A DNA stretch of 64,000 nt from Pseudisothecium myosuroides (taxonomy: Eukaryota; Streptophyta; Bryopsida; Hypnales; Lembophyllaceae), in assembly GCA_951799445.1 (NCBI GenBank), contig OX637287.1, positions 43,429,724-43,493,723 on the forward strand, given 5' to 3'. The position numbers were made by a program, and so were the translations under genes. Positions 15,584 through 28,100 of this stretch are shown in pieces (within the stretch, counting starts at the first letter, position 1; each line of letters starts with the position of its first letter). Below the pieces are notes generated by a model that had not been told where the DNA came from, did no database searches, and saw nothing but the letters and a program-made list of their open reading frames with translations.

Positions 15584-17809
15584 ATGGATCTAGTAGGCGA
15601 GATGAAGGAAGCGGAAGAGGTTATTGCGGTTATGGAAAGCCTTAGTACAGTGATTAACACAGAAGACGAGTTTCATGCAATTCAACAAATCGCTCAGAAT
15701 CTTCGGTCGCTTGTCGATATGTGCCAAATCCATCAAAAGGAAATACAGGACTGCGTTCAAGGTACACTTCTCTTTTCTGACTGTTTTTTTGGATAGGCTA
15801 GCCGCAGATGTGATTGTTCTTTGTCGCTACTTGAGTTTTGATGTAGCGATTTTGCTAGGTTATTGCCTTTATGGAAAGCCTTAGTACAGTTATCAATGCG
15901 GATGATGAGCTTCGCGCAATTTAACAAGTCGCTCGAAATCTACAAATGTATGCCAAATCAATCAAAAGGAATGCAGGTTTGCATCCAGTATATCACGTCA
16001 CTTCTTCCTGGTCGATAGGCGAGCCGCAGCTGTGATTGTTCTGTGTCACTGCTTCAGTTTGTTGTAGCGATTTTGCTAATTTGGCTTGGCTTCGACATCA
16101 TGGTATTCTGTCGCTTCACACCTCAATAATTTGGGACAAATGACTGTTACTGAGAATGACTAGATCACGTGCACTTCTGTCTTAGTGTTCGGCACCAATT
16201 AAAGGAATTCCTTACAGTCTGGGAATTTTCCTGTGTCATTTTTCAGTTCTCTGCATTCATAGAGGGAAAATCTGACAGCGACGAGCGTATTGTGTCGCCT
16301 TTACACTGTTCAGTCCGTCTTTAGCAGAGAAATCTAGCAGACAGTTACATACAAGCAGACACATATTTTAAACCAGAAAGCAGTAGACTTGACGTTGCCT
16401 GGATTAAAATATTTGCTAAAGGAAAGGTGCAATTGAGTTTCCAACCTATAAATTTCCCTAGGTGTAAAAGCATTTATAAATTACACATATGTAAGGCTGC
16501 AACTGAACTCTGCTTAAAGTTTGTGTACTGCATCCTCCTCCTGTGGTTAAAGCGAACTGCCAGGGATCTTCTCTTATTGACCGTCACTCCGCTGCTAATG
16601 ACCCTGTTTGCTAGTTTTAAGGAAATCGTGGTACATTTTATTGCACAATAGTCGTAGGTCCGTAAAGGCGCTCTCGGATTGCTCGGTCCAGCATTATAGT
16701 CGCAAAATGCGTCTACTTGTCTCCATAAATTAGGTCTGAAACAACCGAAAGTGGTACTGATATTTGACCTCAACAACCTGCAACAAACAGGTTTGCGTGA
16801 AAAGGTGAAAGCTAAGGAGCAGCGGATCCTTAATGCACAGAAGTCAAACTTGAAGGATGAAGAGCTGGAGGCGCTGAGGAATAATTTAGCCCAAGCTCGA
16901 ATTGAAGAGGAGAAAGCTCGAGCTACTGCTAGATAAGTTTTTTCACAATCATCTAGTGGCTGTGGTTACCATTTTTTTATATTGGACGAAGGGGTGCGAC
17001 ATTTATTTATTCTGGAACCGTATCCCACGTTCCTCTGTGTCTGTCTCCCGTCAGAGGTTTCGCTTGAGTCCGTAATTTCAGTTATATTTATGATGGGGTT
17101 TAAATTTTGAGATTGTGGCGAGTGAGTTGTGGAGTGGTTTTCAAATAATTGAAGACGCTGACGGTTGGTGGATTGGCTTTTGTGAGCGTCCACATCAATG
17201 GAGGAGCATCTCGATGGATTGGCAGAGCAGCTACAGTCTGTTGAAGCCCAGAAGCAGACTCTTTTGTCCCTTGCGGCTGAGGAGGTTCAACTTAAGTAAG
17301 TACATTTGAATGCATTATTTAACTGATTGCATTGTTTGAGGTGAAGAACTAGTTACACAACAAAGAATTTCTTATCATTTGACCGAATTTATGTGAATGT
17401 AGGAATGAGCTGTCATTGTTCTCAACGATCTCAAGCATCATCCCCGATTTGTCACAGACGCAAGTTTTCGCTGGCAGTATCCAATCAGTTTTTATATTTT
17501 GGATTGCTTCGAGTGCCTCATTTTTGCTCACTCTTTTTGTGTGTTCCCATATTTTTTGTTCAATTCCCCCTTTTCTAGTTCTTTACAAAATGTTTCACTT
17601 TAATTTTGAGAACTCTCTTGTTAGTTAATTTTTTGTTACTCCTGTTTTTTGATCAATTTGCGGCACCTAGGTTCATCTCAAATGCTGTGTTCTGCCTTAA
17701 TCAAGAAACAGCTCTGTTGGACAAGGAGGATGTGAAAGAGTTCACTCTTGATTCCTCAGACATGTCTGCGTTTCAGCAGTCCAAAACTATCTGGGATATG
17801 ATCCGATGA
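15584..17809 (+). CDS. SPC24: Kinetochore protein Spc24 (Ndc80 complex), 5 exons
   Basis: Subunit of the Ndc80 complex that couples kinetochores to spindle microtubules; the Arabidopsis relative is MUN. Exons: 15584-15761, 16791-16932, 17194-17295, 17403-17459, 17671-17809, giving 205 residues. After the N-terminal helix comes a long charged coiled coil (about residues 60-140, e.g. KAKEQRILNAQKSNLKDEEL) and the globular C-terminal RWD-type domain starting NELSLFSTISSIIPDLSQ and ending SKTIWDMIR. Introns 1 and 3 are GT-AG. Intron 2 can only be joined in frame as AT-AC (ATAAGT...CAC). Intron 4 fits GC-AG (GCAAGT...CTAG). Intron 1 contains a dead duplicate of exon 1. If the AT-AC reading is wrong, exon 2 would run into TAA at 16935 and the gene would be broken. 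Family assignment rests on the C-terminal domain and length. Confidence 0.8.
15618..16086 (+). repeat. Tandem duplication of Spc24 exon 1 and intron start
   Basis: Unit A (15618-15856) covers most of Spc24 exon 1 plus the start of intron 1. Unit B (15857 to about 16086) repeats it at an offset of 239 bp. The second unit carries a pseudo-exon: ESLSTVIN is still readable, but a CAA codon has become TAA, and further deletions follow. The matching intron parts (TAGCGATTTTGCTA at both unit ends) show that the copy arose by local tandem duplication. Confidence 0.85.
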
Positions 17810-19744
17810 GATGTATCATAGAATTTTTTCCTGATTCACGGTGAAAATTTCAATCTGTCGTGTGGACGATGTACCAAGATTTTTTTTAAGGCAATCTGTG
17901 TGTACTTTTATCTAGCGTTAGTGGGTTCACTGTGTAGATTGTTGCGAGCGTTCAGTGGCCTAATGGGGACTCAGGAGGTCAGCAGTCAGAATTTAGTAAA
18001 ACCTGTAAATATTGGAAGCCAGGAAATTTTGCCCGTGGATATCCAAGTATCCAACACACGTGATTAACGTGGCATGCATGATTAACGGTGTAGTGGTCTG
18101 GTGACAAAGATTGGGATTTGATTCTGCGAGTTTGGAACTATGATCGCAGTTATGCCTTGATTATGAATGGGTTAAGTACCGAAGCGGTGAAGCATTTTGG
18201 CCATTCCTTTTGGCCGTTTTGAACTTAATTCAGTTCTTGCATGCTGATTACCTATGACACGAATGGAAGATGCATTAAGAAGGGTCCACTTACACGTGAT
18301 GAAGTGATGGTTGTATAAGGTATTCTGCTCTAAAAGTGAGTGGGCTCTTCAAATTGATCCTATATTTAGGTCTGAAATGGACATTAGAGAAGAGCATTAT
18401 TTATTGCCAGAGACAATCATTGGTCTTCATGTATTCAAATCACTTCAGAAGTTGTAAGTGGTTGGATTTAGAAGATCTAGGGTCACAAATAGGTGCCTAC
18501 AACATGGTTTTTTTTAAATTCATAAGTAATCCAAAAATGATTCAAAAAATATGAAACCTCTTGTGTTCAAAACCTGTAAAAAAGGCAGACCAGTCCTTAA
18601 ATGGTCGCTTTTAGAGCATACTATACTGATTAGGGACATTAAGGGACCAAAAAATTAAAGGGACTTATTGTGGAAAACTGTAGATATTTGAAACATGATG
18701 TACAACCCCGGACACTTCACTAACTGTTGATGTATAACAAAGGTATTTATATAGTGCAGAATGTCAATTAATTAGTATGGGTCCCCTTAAAAGTTAAAAC
18801 CCCTATTCAGTGTACCTTACAGTATATTGAGTTACATCAACTTGACTCGAAATGGGGGCAGGGCGCTTGCGTCCCTTACGTAAGAGAGCAGCAATTGGAA
18901 GTCCAAACGGAAGGATTTTAGTTTACCGACAAACTGACGCAACAGGCAGAGTCTGAATTGTTTGTTGATTATCATATGTAGAATTGGATTGAACTTGTAT
19001 TGGAGGCCAAAGGCGCAGTTGGTCGTTAACTTGATGCTGGTCTACTACGATTGATGAGCATGATTGCATTTCAACTCGTAAATGCAAGGTGAAGAACGAT
19101 ATTCATGTCTGTTAAAAATGGTGGCACAACATGTACCCAGAAGGATCTGCATGCACGCAATATATTGGTATAATAAAAGTTTTAACGGTTGCAATGCATA
19201 GTGCATGTATTATCTAAAAGCCATCAAGTTCAAATTCCAATGCCACCAAGTGAATTCCAATAGACAAGAATGATTGGCAAGAGCAGTTACAAGTGGTCAC
19301 TAAAAACATTCACATGACGATTATGTCTGGTACTGTGTGTGTAACAGACCAGTATGGAAAATAACAGGGGCTAGTATGTCCCTTCCCACTCCTTAGCTTG
19401 GCATGTTTTTTCCAGAAAAGGGTATCAACTAAACTAAAGATGTACAGTTTCACTTCAAATTCGACTGGCAAATTCTGTGCATTCTAACCAGATTTCTCTT
19501 AAACTGCAATCTGGCCATAAAATGGAGTCGACTCTAAAGCTTAAGATACTATTCAACGAGGGCTTCATGTCAAGCTCAATCACATGAGACAGTGAGTACA
19601 TTGTCCATACAGAACTGCAGAATAAATGGATGCACAACAGAACAGAAAGAGAGTCGGATGCTCCTCTAAGTCAGCGACGCTGCTTGGGTCGACGTTGTGG
19701 TAGACTAAAGAAATTTAGAGAGCAAGCCAACACCGCTGAAGTCA
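17810..19744. other. Intergenic region between Spc24 and primase
   Basis: About 1.9 kb between two convergent genes; it should hold both 3' UTRs. I see no further gene, tRNA-like fold or clear repeat. A slightly GC-richer block near 18841-18980 stands out from its flanks but I do not recognise it. Confidence 0.5.
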
Positions 19745-22700
19745 TCACCAACTAAGCGCTGATTTGGCAGCAACTTCTTGCAATTTCTCTTGATACGATG
19801 CCATGATCTCTGCCTGTAACAGTAAGAAACATTAGTCCGTTAGAGCATTCCGAACTTCAGTAACAATCAACAAAGATCGAGACTAAATCCAATCTAAGCA
19901 TGACGAGCCGTGGCCTGTACATAGTATTGATGTTGATAGTTACTTGAATAATGCAAATGCTGAACCTCCTATCTACATCACTAGAGTTCGCTATGCCAAC
20001 TTTTAAGTTCACCACTGCCTACTTGATTACCTTACTGGCACGTTGAAGCGGTTCTAGAAATTTTGTTTGGAAAAGCCGGACTGATGACCGCAAGGATGTT
20101 TTGTCCAAGTCTGCACGATGTTCAGAAAAAGTCATTGCCCATAACACGTTGATCTAAGGTACGCTTGGACCCACAAGACCCCAAATGACATCAAATTGCC
20201 AACCATATCAATTCCATCAATAGCGATGGCCATCAATCCATGGTCACAGGGCTTAGGACAATAAATTGCAGAGCATAATTCTGCTGACTTAACTTGAACT
20301 GATTGCAAATGCATGAGTGACTTCATTGCAGTTCATGAGGCATGAAATGCCTAACCAAGCTTTACAAGTTGAGCGATCCAACTATTTCAAACAGCGAGCT
20401 TGGTGAAAAACTTACCTCTAGAATCTATCCCGCCCTTCACTCCTTCGTCGTTGAGCTCATTTAATAGCTTCAGGCGCAAAAAATTGCAGTTTTTCAGAAT
20501 TTAGCAAAGTTTCTGATATTCTAGAACGATCTTAGACATAGAGTACCAGAATATACATGCATGTATCTGAGCAAGTGAAGGAGGAATTAAGCATACGTGT
20601 ACCTGAGAGAGAGTTGGCACGTCTGTTGGATCAAAACTGTCACAATCTTGTGGGTCAATTGGCACACATACACGACCTGCAGTCACAATTGCAAGTCTCA
20701 AAATCAGGTCTCGTTCGCCTCAGTTCGCTAAATCTCTCAGCATGAAATCATGTGCTTCATCGATTTCCAAATTGCTGCGCGCAAATAAAACATTGACCTT
20801 CCCAGGGAAAATATTAAATAATTATATCTTAGGAGATTAAATCTGTCATCTGGGAGTTGAGATTTACCCGTTTTGGGATGGATACAGAAAGGCGCTTTCA
20901 GCAGATGGTTCATGTGCTTAGAAACCTGGACATTAACAAGAAAGAAATTGAAAAATCCTTAAAGAACGAGAAATTGCTCCATCAAAGCATGACGGACAAA
21001 GAGATGCAAGTAGTACAGCAAAAACAGCGAGCTCAAGTGCCACACGATTTCACGGCGCAGGGTTCTTGTATAAAAGTGGAAACGAAGATTACCTCAATAT
21101 CAAGTCTGGGGTATGTATACGAGAAAATAATCTCTTCAACACTTCTTCTCACACTTGGAGTCTACGGCCCACAATGCAGATCATCAGTACAGATAAACAA
21201 GAAAAAACCTGCAATATACATTCAGGTATGTCCCACTAGCATCTGAAGACTATTACAGGTGCTATAATGTAGAACGTGTGCTTTGACATCTCACTGAAGA
21301 GAAAACCTTGGAACAGGAAGTTTTACCACTTTTTTTGACTCTAGTGTCTGCTTCAATTGCTTCCATCGACTAGCACTAATATCATCTTTGGCAACTGAGG
21401 CACGTCGGTTATCCAGCCATCTATCCCGCATCTGAGCCCTTACAGCTGCGATTGAATAGAAATGGTCGATGTCAAATTGTGGTCGAAGAAATAGGGGAAG
21501 AAACTGGTCAAAGAGAAGGTTAGAACTTCAAGATTTCAAGGATTCCACACAGCTAGTCAAACGCAGTCCCAAGTATACACAGAAGTTGCAGACTCTAATC
21601 CGTGTGAAGAAGTCCCTCTACAGCCACCAAAACAGACGAGGTTTACTCACTTCTAAACCTCTACTTGCGTGGTTTGGGACAATACATTATACTTCATTAT
21701 CCTTCCTTTTCAGAATTCAAGATGTCTCATCACAAAACATACTATTCCATCACGTCCAAAGCAAATAACGTAACCATAGAAAGTGAACAGAAGAATCGTA
21801 CAAGTATGCAGGAGCATTCACGGCAACTCACATTCATCTGGCACTAATTCCAGTACTTTCTCAAAGTGACCCTCGGAGTTCAACAATTCCTGATTAGGCA
21901 GTATGTGCTCCTCAAAATAGGACCTGCAGATCTCATATGCTCGTCTACAACAAATGGAAGCAATTGAATCAACAAACAGAAGATTCTTGTGTATTGTAAC
22001 ATCTTTGAGAACTAATAGCAGGAAAAGGCTTCTCTAATGATTCAAGCTAGGGAGGAAAATCATGCATAAAATTGATAGAGCAAAGTCGTATTAATACCAA
22101 TTGCCAAAGCTACAGCACAAGTTCATGAATACTGAAGTGAGGGAGACTTCACTTACGAAAGCGCAGGATGAAGGGCTGGCCCTGAAAGGGACACCTTTTT
22201 CGATGAATTCTCATTACCCTGCACCAAACAGATAGAGTAGAACATCTTAGACTTGGTGCTTTCAGTGTGAAAGCCTCAGGCATCATCGGAACCTAGAAAA
22301 ATCAACAGTTTTATTATTGTCCTATGTTGAAGTCTATACGACGATCACCTGCAACAGGGATGAGGAGATATAGAAATAGCGAACCAACCTTGTATAGAGT
22401 GAGATATCTGGTAATAGCGGACCTTGCCTCATTGTTCAATCTGCATATGTGACAAGCAGCACACTAAGCACGCACGTCACACTAAAATGATAGTGAAAGG
22501 AATTCAGGCAACACAATCTGGGATCATGTTGCATTCAAAGAGAGATTTGATTAGACCCATTACCTCCGTGCTCGCGAATCACACACCCAACAGTGGACTC
22601 CACGACGTCCACTATAAACCCATAGAAGATGCTCGAATCCAAAGTCCTCTGCCAAAGAAAAAAAGAATTTGAAGAATTTTTTAAACCTTCAGATTAAAAA

Positions 22701-24429
22701 GCAGTTCAACATTCACTGGACAGCCCACAAAGAAGTAAGAGCCACGGGATAGTTACTAAATTGAGATGACAGAAAAAGCGAAACTTCACTATCATAATTC
22801 AACACACGACATTATTGGCACTGATGCTTAAGCGGTACTGAAGACCAACATTGCGAGAATTGAAACTAGATGAGCGAAATAAAAGGTACGAAACAGCACA
22901 GAAATTCCTTGCTGAGTTCTGCATACATCAATGGGAAAACAAAGACAATGGGTTAAAGTATAACCTCTTAATACTGTATCCAATACTTTAATGGCTATAT
23001 TCATTAAAGGCCAACATTTCAAACAAATATCCGCCCCACTGCAACAAGAGCGGATGTCATCGTAGTCCGTCATATCCTGCCAATCCAACCACATTTTCAC
23101 ATTTCATTTTACTGATTGAGGGTCCTCAAGTACACAAATCAAGGGGCCGGAATCTCTTCTTGTATTGTGGCCAGGGATGAAGGACTGTAGACCTAAGAAA
23201 TGTACTTGGAAAAACATTATTAATGTGGAAATTTCAGCGATTGAAAGCGTAGCAAATGGTTGCGGACTTACAATATCAAACACAAGCTCCCTCTCAACAG
23301 GGGCAAAAACACGATCTGAACCTGCGGCATATGCTGTGCGTTTCGCAGGCTGCAATAGAATCATTTCAAATTTCATCATAAGGCGCATACAGCATGAAGG
23401 ATAAGAGCAACAAATTGCAGATATTTAGCCCAGGGCGCTGATATTAAGAATCAATGCCCACCTCTTATATACGCCAGGGAGCTCTGCGAGCAAAGGTAAG
23501 TCTGCGGTGAATTTCAATAAGCTACCACGAAGTACTGAAAACTAGGCCGGGTTCTGAACGTGGTATTTCCGAATAATAGAGGCTACAGTAACGACTTTCA
23601 GAGACTTTCAGGGTAAAGATTTTGTTTTTTAAATAGAACAGAAAACACGAAACTGACCTCCACGTTATACAGAGCACCTATGTCGATCTTATGAGGGCAC
23701 TTATTCTTGATTGTGGCTTCCATCTCGGCGACATCGTGAAATGACAAGTAGCGAATATAGATATCGTGCTCCAAAGTGAACGAAAATTCCCTTCTGCCCA
23801 TGATCGTTCCATCACATCCTGGATGTTTCCCGTCTGAGCAGCATACATATAGTAGCATTCTTTCTCAGTGTTGTTGCCATAGGTGTTTTAAAGTGTCTCC
23901 ACCTCTTTGAGTACTGAGGGCAACCAGAAGAGAAGAGTGGCGGAAGAAACTGACATAAATTGCGAATAAAGAGAACTACAAAAATTGTCTGAACGGAACA
24001 GCAAAGAGCCTTACCATGTCCATACGACAGCCACTTGTACATCTCAGTGTAGGGAAACAACCTACCTGAAAAATCAAAATATCAATTCTAATTGAGATCA
24101 ATGATGTCAGCAGCATTTCCAACCAAGATTAATTACGCAAGAAAGGACGCCGTATGCAATTCCAATCTGAAGTTCTCGATGCACAGGCTTGACTCATGCA
24201 GATACACAAGAGCAGAATTTGATGCAAAAATTCGGGACGCATTCCAATGCAGCGTGATAAAGACAATGCTAAGTGCGAGACCTAAACCGAGAACTCAAAC
24301 CTTACCGTAGTAAACTCTCAAGTAATCTGCACTGAATCCGTCGTAAACAGGCCGCGAATCCGGAACTGCTTCTGCTTTGACCTCCTCGGCATGGTCCACG
24401 TCCATGTGAACCGGAATGTCGGCTCCCAT
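19745..24429 (-). CDS. PRIM1: DNA primase small subunit (PriS/PRIM1), 16 exons
   Basis: Catalytic subunit of the polymerase alpha-primase complex; makes RNA primers in nuclear replication. Exons, 5' to 3': 24429-24306, 24065-24015, 23833-23658, 23349-23272, 23076-22965, 22648-22564, 22440-22389, 22218-22157, 21944-21832, 21445-21327, 21161-21093, 20925-20868, 20676-20603, 20467-20416, 20110-20031, 19813-19745. The product is 457 residues, near the usual plant length. Catalytic aspartates are Asp142 and Asp144 in VFDID (split by an intron) and Asp345 in YPRLDIE. The zinc knuckle is Cys154, Cys155, Cys161 and Cys164 ([11 protein letters not shown]). The nucleotide-binding SGRRGVHCW motif is at 193-201. 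GRREFSF and [13 protein letters not shown] are also family blocks. No lesions; all introns GT-AG. Relatives of this gene are typical E2F targets, and E2F-like sites lie upstream. Confidence 0.96.
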
Positions 24430-24497
24430 GGTGCAACAGCTGCAACCGAAATCCCGTCACCAAAACAAAAGGAATCCGCTATCCAAACCGACTCAAA

Positions 24498-24930
24498 CTA
24501 CAAGCTCAGCGTATGAAGTTCGTTGCACTTCGACTTGAACAAACCCTTGGAATCTCACATAGGCTCTTCTGGAAGTTTTAAACCCGGACGACCATAGCCT
24601 GCTCTGAAGAAGAAATGTGAGTCGACAGTGGACCAAAATGAATAAGTACACCAGAAAAAACCTGCGAAACGGAGACTAAATCGGGACATACACTAACCAA
24701 CCAGGATCTGGACTACAAGTTCAGCGTATGAACTGCGTTGTACACGCCGCAACTTCGACAAACCCTGCGAACCTCACGTCGGCTCTGCTGGAGGTTAAAC
24801 AAACCCGGGCGGACATATAGCGAGCTCGCAAGAAGATGAATGCGAGTCGATTTTGCACCAAAATGAACGCGAAAGATAGCTGAATAATCTGTGAAACGGA
24901 GGATACTACAAACTCAGGACATGCGAACGG
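24498..24930. repeat. 215-bp diverged tandem duplication upstream of primase
   Basis: Two units, 24498-24712 and 24713 to about 24930, share ordered blocks: CTACAAGNTCAGCGTATGAA, the stretch around CCTCACGTCGGCTCT, and CCAAAATGAA. They lie immediately 5' of the primase start codon (minus strand) in the promoter or leader. They have diverged substantially, so the duplication is not recent. Confidence 0.8.
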
Positions 24931-25037
24931 CGATCAAGAAACTGGAGCCCTTTCAAGCTCAGTGCCGGGAGAGGTCGAGGCGACGACGAGCGTGTCCGCC
25001 ATAGCCAGAGCTTCGCAGAAGGTTTGAGGAATGGCGG

Positions 25038-25071
25038 CTTGGCGGGAGAGAACTCAAAAGAGCGCGCGAAT
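25038..25071 (-). promoter_or_regulatory. Two E2F-like sites upstream of primase
   Basis: Reading the minus strand, 25071-25064 is ATTCGCGC, an exact fit to the E2F consensus WTTSSCSS. Position 25049-25038 is TCTCCCGCCAAG, 10 of 12 bases of the classical TTTCCCGCCAAA site. They lie about 600 bp from the primase start codon in a GC-rich island (24960-25080). Regulation is inferred from family behaviour; such short motifs also occur by chance. Confidence 0.45.
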
Positions 25072-25130
25072 TCCACGTCGGCATTGCTGACGTGGGTTTA
25101 CAGGTAGCAATTTTTTTTAAATTTTTTTTT

Positions 25131-28100
25131 ATCCATACCTTAAGACAGGTTGTTTGTTTGTTTGTTTTGTTTTGTTTTGTTTTGTTTTGTTTTGGGTGTC
25201 ACGTCGAGATCTCACGGACCGTGCGTCCCCCGGGGGCGTGCTTGGTACAGTCGGAAAGTCCTCAGCGGGGAGGGGTGCACGGGCTTGGTTTTGTCGGGTT
25301 TGGACCTACAATGGGAAAGTTATCGATTTTCGAGTTATTTTTTGTTCTTAAAAATTACTAAATGATGTTAAATTATGTATCTTTTGAAACGTGTGTCAAA
25401 TTCTCATGTTCTTGGTACCATTGGAAAGCCCTCGGCAAGGAGGGATACACGGGCTTAGTTTTGTGGCATTTTGACCTACGGTGGGAAAGTTATGAGTTTT
25501 TGAGTTATTTTTGGTTTTTAAAATGACTTTTACTTTTATTTTGGGTGTGGCAACGATACAGGGCTACACTAGTCTATACCTTAAGTTCAATTGCTGGTTT
25601 GTTTGTTTTGTTGTATGTCACGTTGAGATCTCCCGGACCGTGCGTCCTTCGGATGTGTGCTTGGTACCGTTGGAAAGCCCTCGGCAAAGAGGGGTGCACG
25701 GGCTTGGTTTCGTGGCGTTTGGACTCACGGTGAGGAAGTTATGGATTTTTGAATTCTTTTTGGTTCTTAAAAATTAATAAATTATGTATCTTTTGAACCG
25801 TGTGTCAAATTGCCACATTCTTGGTACCATTAGAAAGCCCTCAACTAGGAGGGATGCACAGGCTTTGTTTTGTGGCGTTTGAACCTACGGTGGGGAGGTT
25901 ATGGATTTTTGATTTTTTTTTAATTTTTAAAATGACTTTTACTTTTGATTTGCCTGTGGCAACGGCACAGGGCTACACTAGTCCATACCTTAAGACAGGT
26001 TGTTTGTTTATTTGTTTTGTTTTGTTTGTCACAGTGGGATCTCCCGGACCATGCATCCCCTAGTGGCGTGCTTGGTATCGTCAGAAAGCCCTCGGCGGGG
26101 AGGGGTGCACGGGCTTGGTTTCGTGGCGTTTGGAGATACGGTGCGGAAGTTATTAAATTTCGAAGTATTTATGGATCAAAAAAATTAGGAAATTACTTTT
26201 CCTTTGATTTTCGCCGCGTTCTTGGTACCGTTGGAAAGCTCTCGGCAAGGAGGGGTGCAAGGGCTTGGTTTTGTGGCCTTTGGACCTTCGGTGTGAAAGT
26301 TATGGATTTTTGAGTTATTTTTGAATCTTAAAAATTATTAAATCATGTATCTTTTGAACCGTGTGTCAGTTTGTCACGTTTTGGGTACTGTTGGAAAGCC
26401 CTAGGCAAAGATGGGTGCATGGGCTTTGTTTTGTGGCGTTTGGACCTATAGAGGGAAAGTTATGGATTTTTGAGTTATTTTTGGTTCTTAAACATTACTA
26501 AATTATACTAAATTATGTATCTTTTGAACCGTGTGTCAATTTGTCATGTTCTTGGTACCATTGGAAAGCCCTCAATGAGAAAGGATGCATGGGCTTTGTT
26601 TCGTGGCGTTTGGACTTTGGAGCTACAATGGGAAAGATCTGGGTTTTTGAATTATTTTTCGTTTAAAAATGACTTTTACTTTTGTTTTGGTTGTGGCAAC
26701 GACACAGGGCTACACTAGTCCATACCTTAAAACAGGACGTTTATTTGTTTTATTTTGTTTTGTTTGTCACATCGGGATCTCTCGGACCGTGCGTCCCCCG
26801 GGGGCGTGCTTGGTACCATCGGAAAGCCCTCGGTGAGGAGGGGTGCACGGGCTTTGATTCATTGCGTTTGGAGTTATGGTGAGGAAGTTATTGAATTTCG
26901 AAGTATTTATCGATCAAAAAATTAGGAAATTATTTTTTCTTTGATTTTGGTCGCATTCTTGGTACCGTCAGAAAGTTCTCAGTGAGGAGGGGTGCACGGG
27001 CTTCGTTTCGTGCCATTTGGACTTACGGTGGGAATGTTATGGGTTTTTGAGTTATTTTTTGGTTTAAAAAATGACTTTTACTTTTGTTTTGGTTGTGGCA
27101 ACGACACAGGGCTACACTAGTCCATACCTTAAGACAGGTGTTTTGTTTTGTTTGTTTGTTTTGTTTTGTTTGTCACTTTGAGATCTCCTAGACCGTGCGT
27201 CCCCCGGTGGCGTGCTTGGTATCGTTGGAAAGTTCTCGGCGGGGAGGGGTGCACGGGCTTGGTTTCGTCGCATTTGGAGTTACGGTGCAAAAGTTATTGA
27301 ATTTCGAAGCATTTATGGGTCAAAAAAATTAGGAAATTACTTTTACTTTGATTTTGGTCGCGTTCTTGGTACTGTAGGAAAGCTCTTGGCGAGGAGGGGT
27401 GCACAGGCTTGGTTTTGTGGCGTTTGGACCTACGATGCGAAAGTTATGGATTTTTGAGTTATCTTTGGATCTTAAAAATTAGTAAATCAGGTATCTTTTG
27501 AACCATGTGTCAATTTGTCACAATCTTGGTACTGTCGGAAAGCTCTTGGCGAGGAGGGGTGCATGGGCTTGGTTTCGTGGCATTTGGACCTACCATGCAA
27601 AAGTTATGGTTTTTTGAGTTATTTTGGGTTTTTTAAATGACTTTTACTTTTGTTTTGGGTGTGGCAACGACACAGGGCTACACTAGTCCGTACCTTAAAT
27701 TCGGTTGTTTGTTTGTTTTGTTTGTTTGTTTGTCACGTCGAGATCTCCCGGACTGTGCGTCCCCGGGGGGGGGGTGCTTGGTACCTTCAGAAAGCCCTTG
27801 GCAAGGAAGGGTGCACGGGCTTGGTTCCGTGGTGTTTGGAGTTACGATGAGGAAGTTATTGAATTTCGAAGTATTTATGGATCAAAAAATTACTAAATTA
27901 CTTTTACTTTGATTTTGGTCGCGTTCTTGGTACCATTGGAAAGCTTTGGGTGAGGAGGGGTGGACAAGCTTTACTTCATGGCATTTGAACCTACGGTGGA
28001 AAAGTTATGGTTTTTTGAGTTATTTTCGGTTTTTAAAATGACTTTTACTTTTGTTTTGGTTGTGGCAACGGCACAGGGCTACACTAGTCCATACCTTAAG

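Noticed and set aside
16791..16938. Spc24 ending at the TAA after exon 2
   Set aside because: The downstream exons carry the conserved C-terminal domain in consistent phase, so a spliced gene is the better model, although the junction is unusual.
18841..18980. Slightly GC-richer block that might be an organellar insertion
   Set aside because: I recognise no organellar gene or tRNA in it; a search would be needed to say more.
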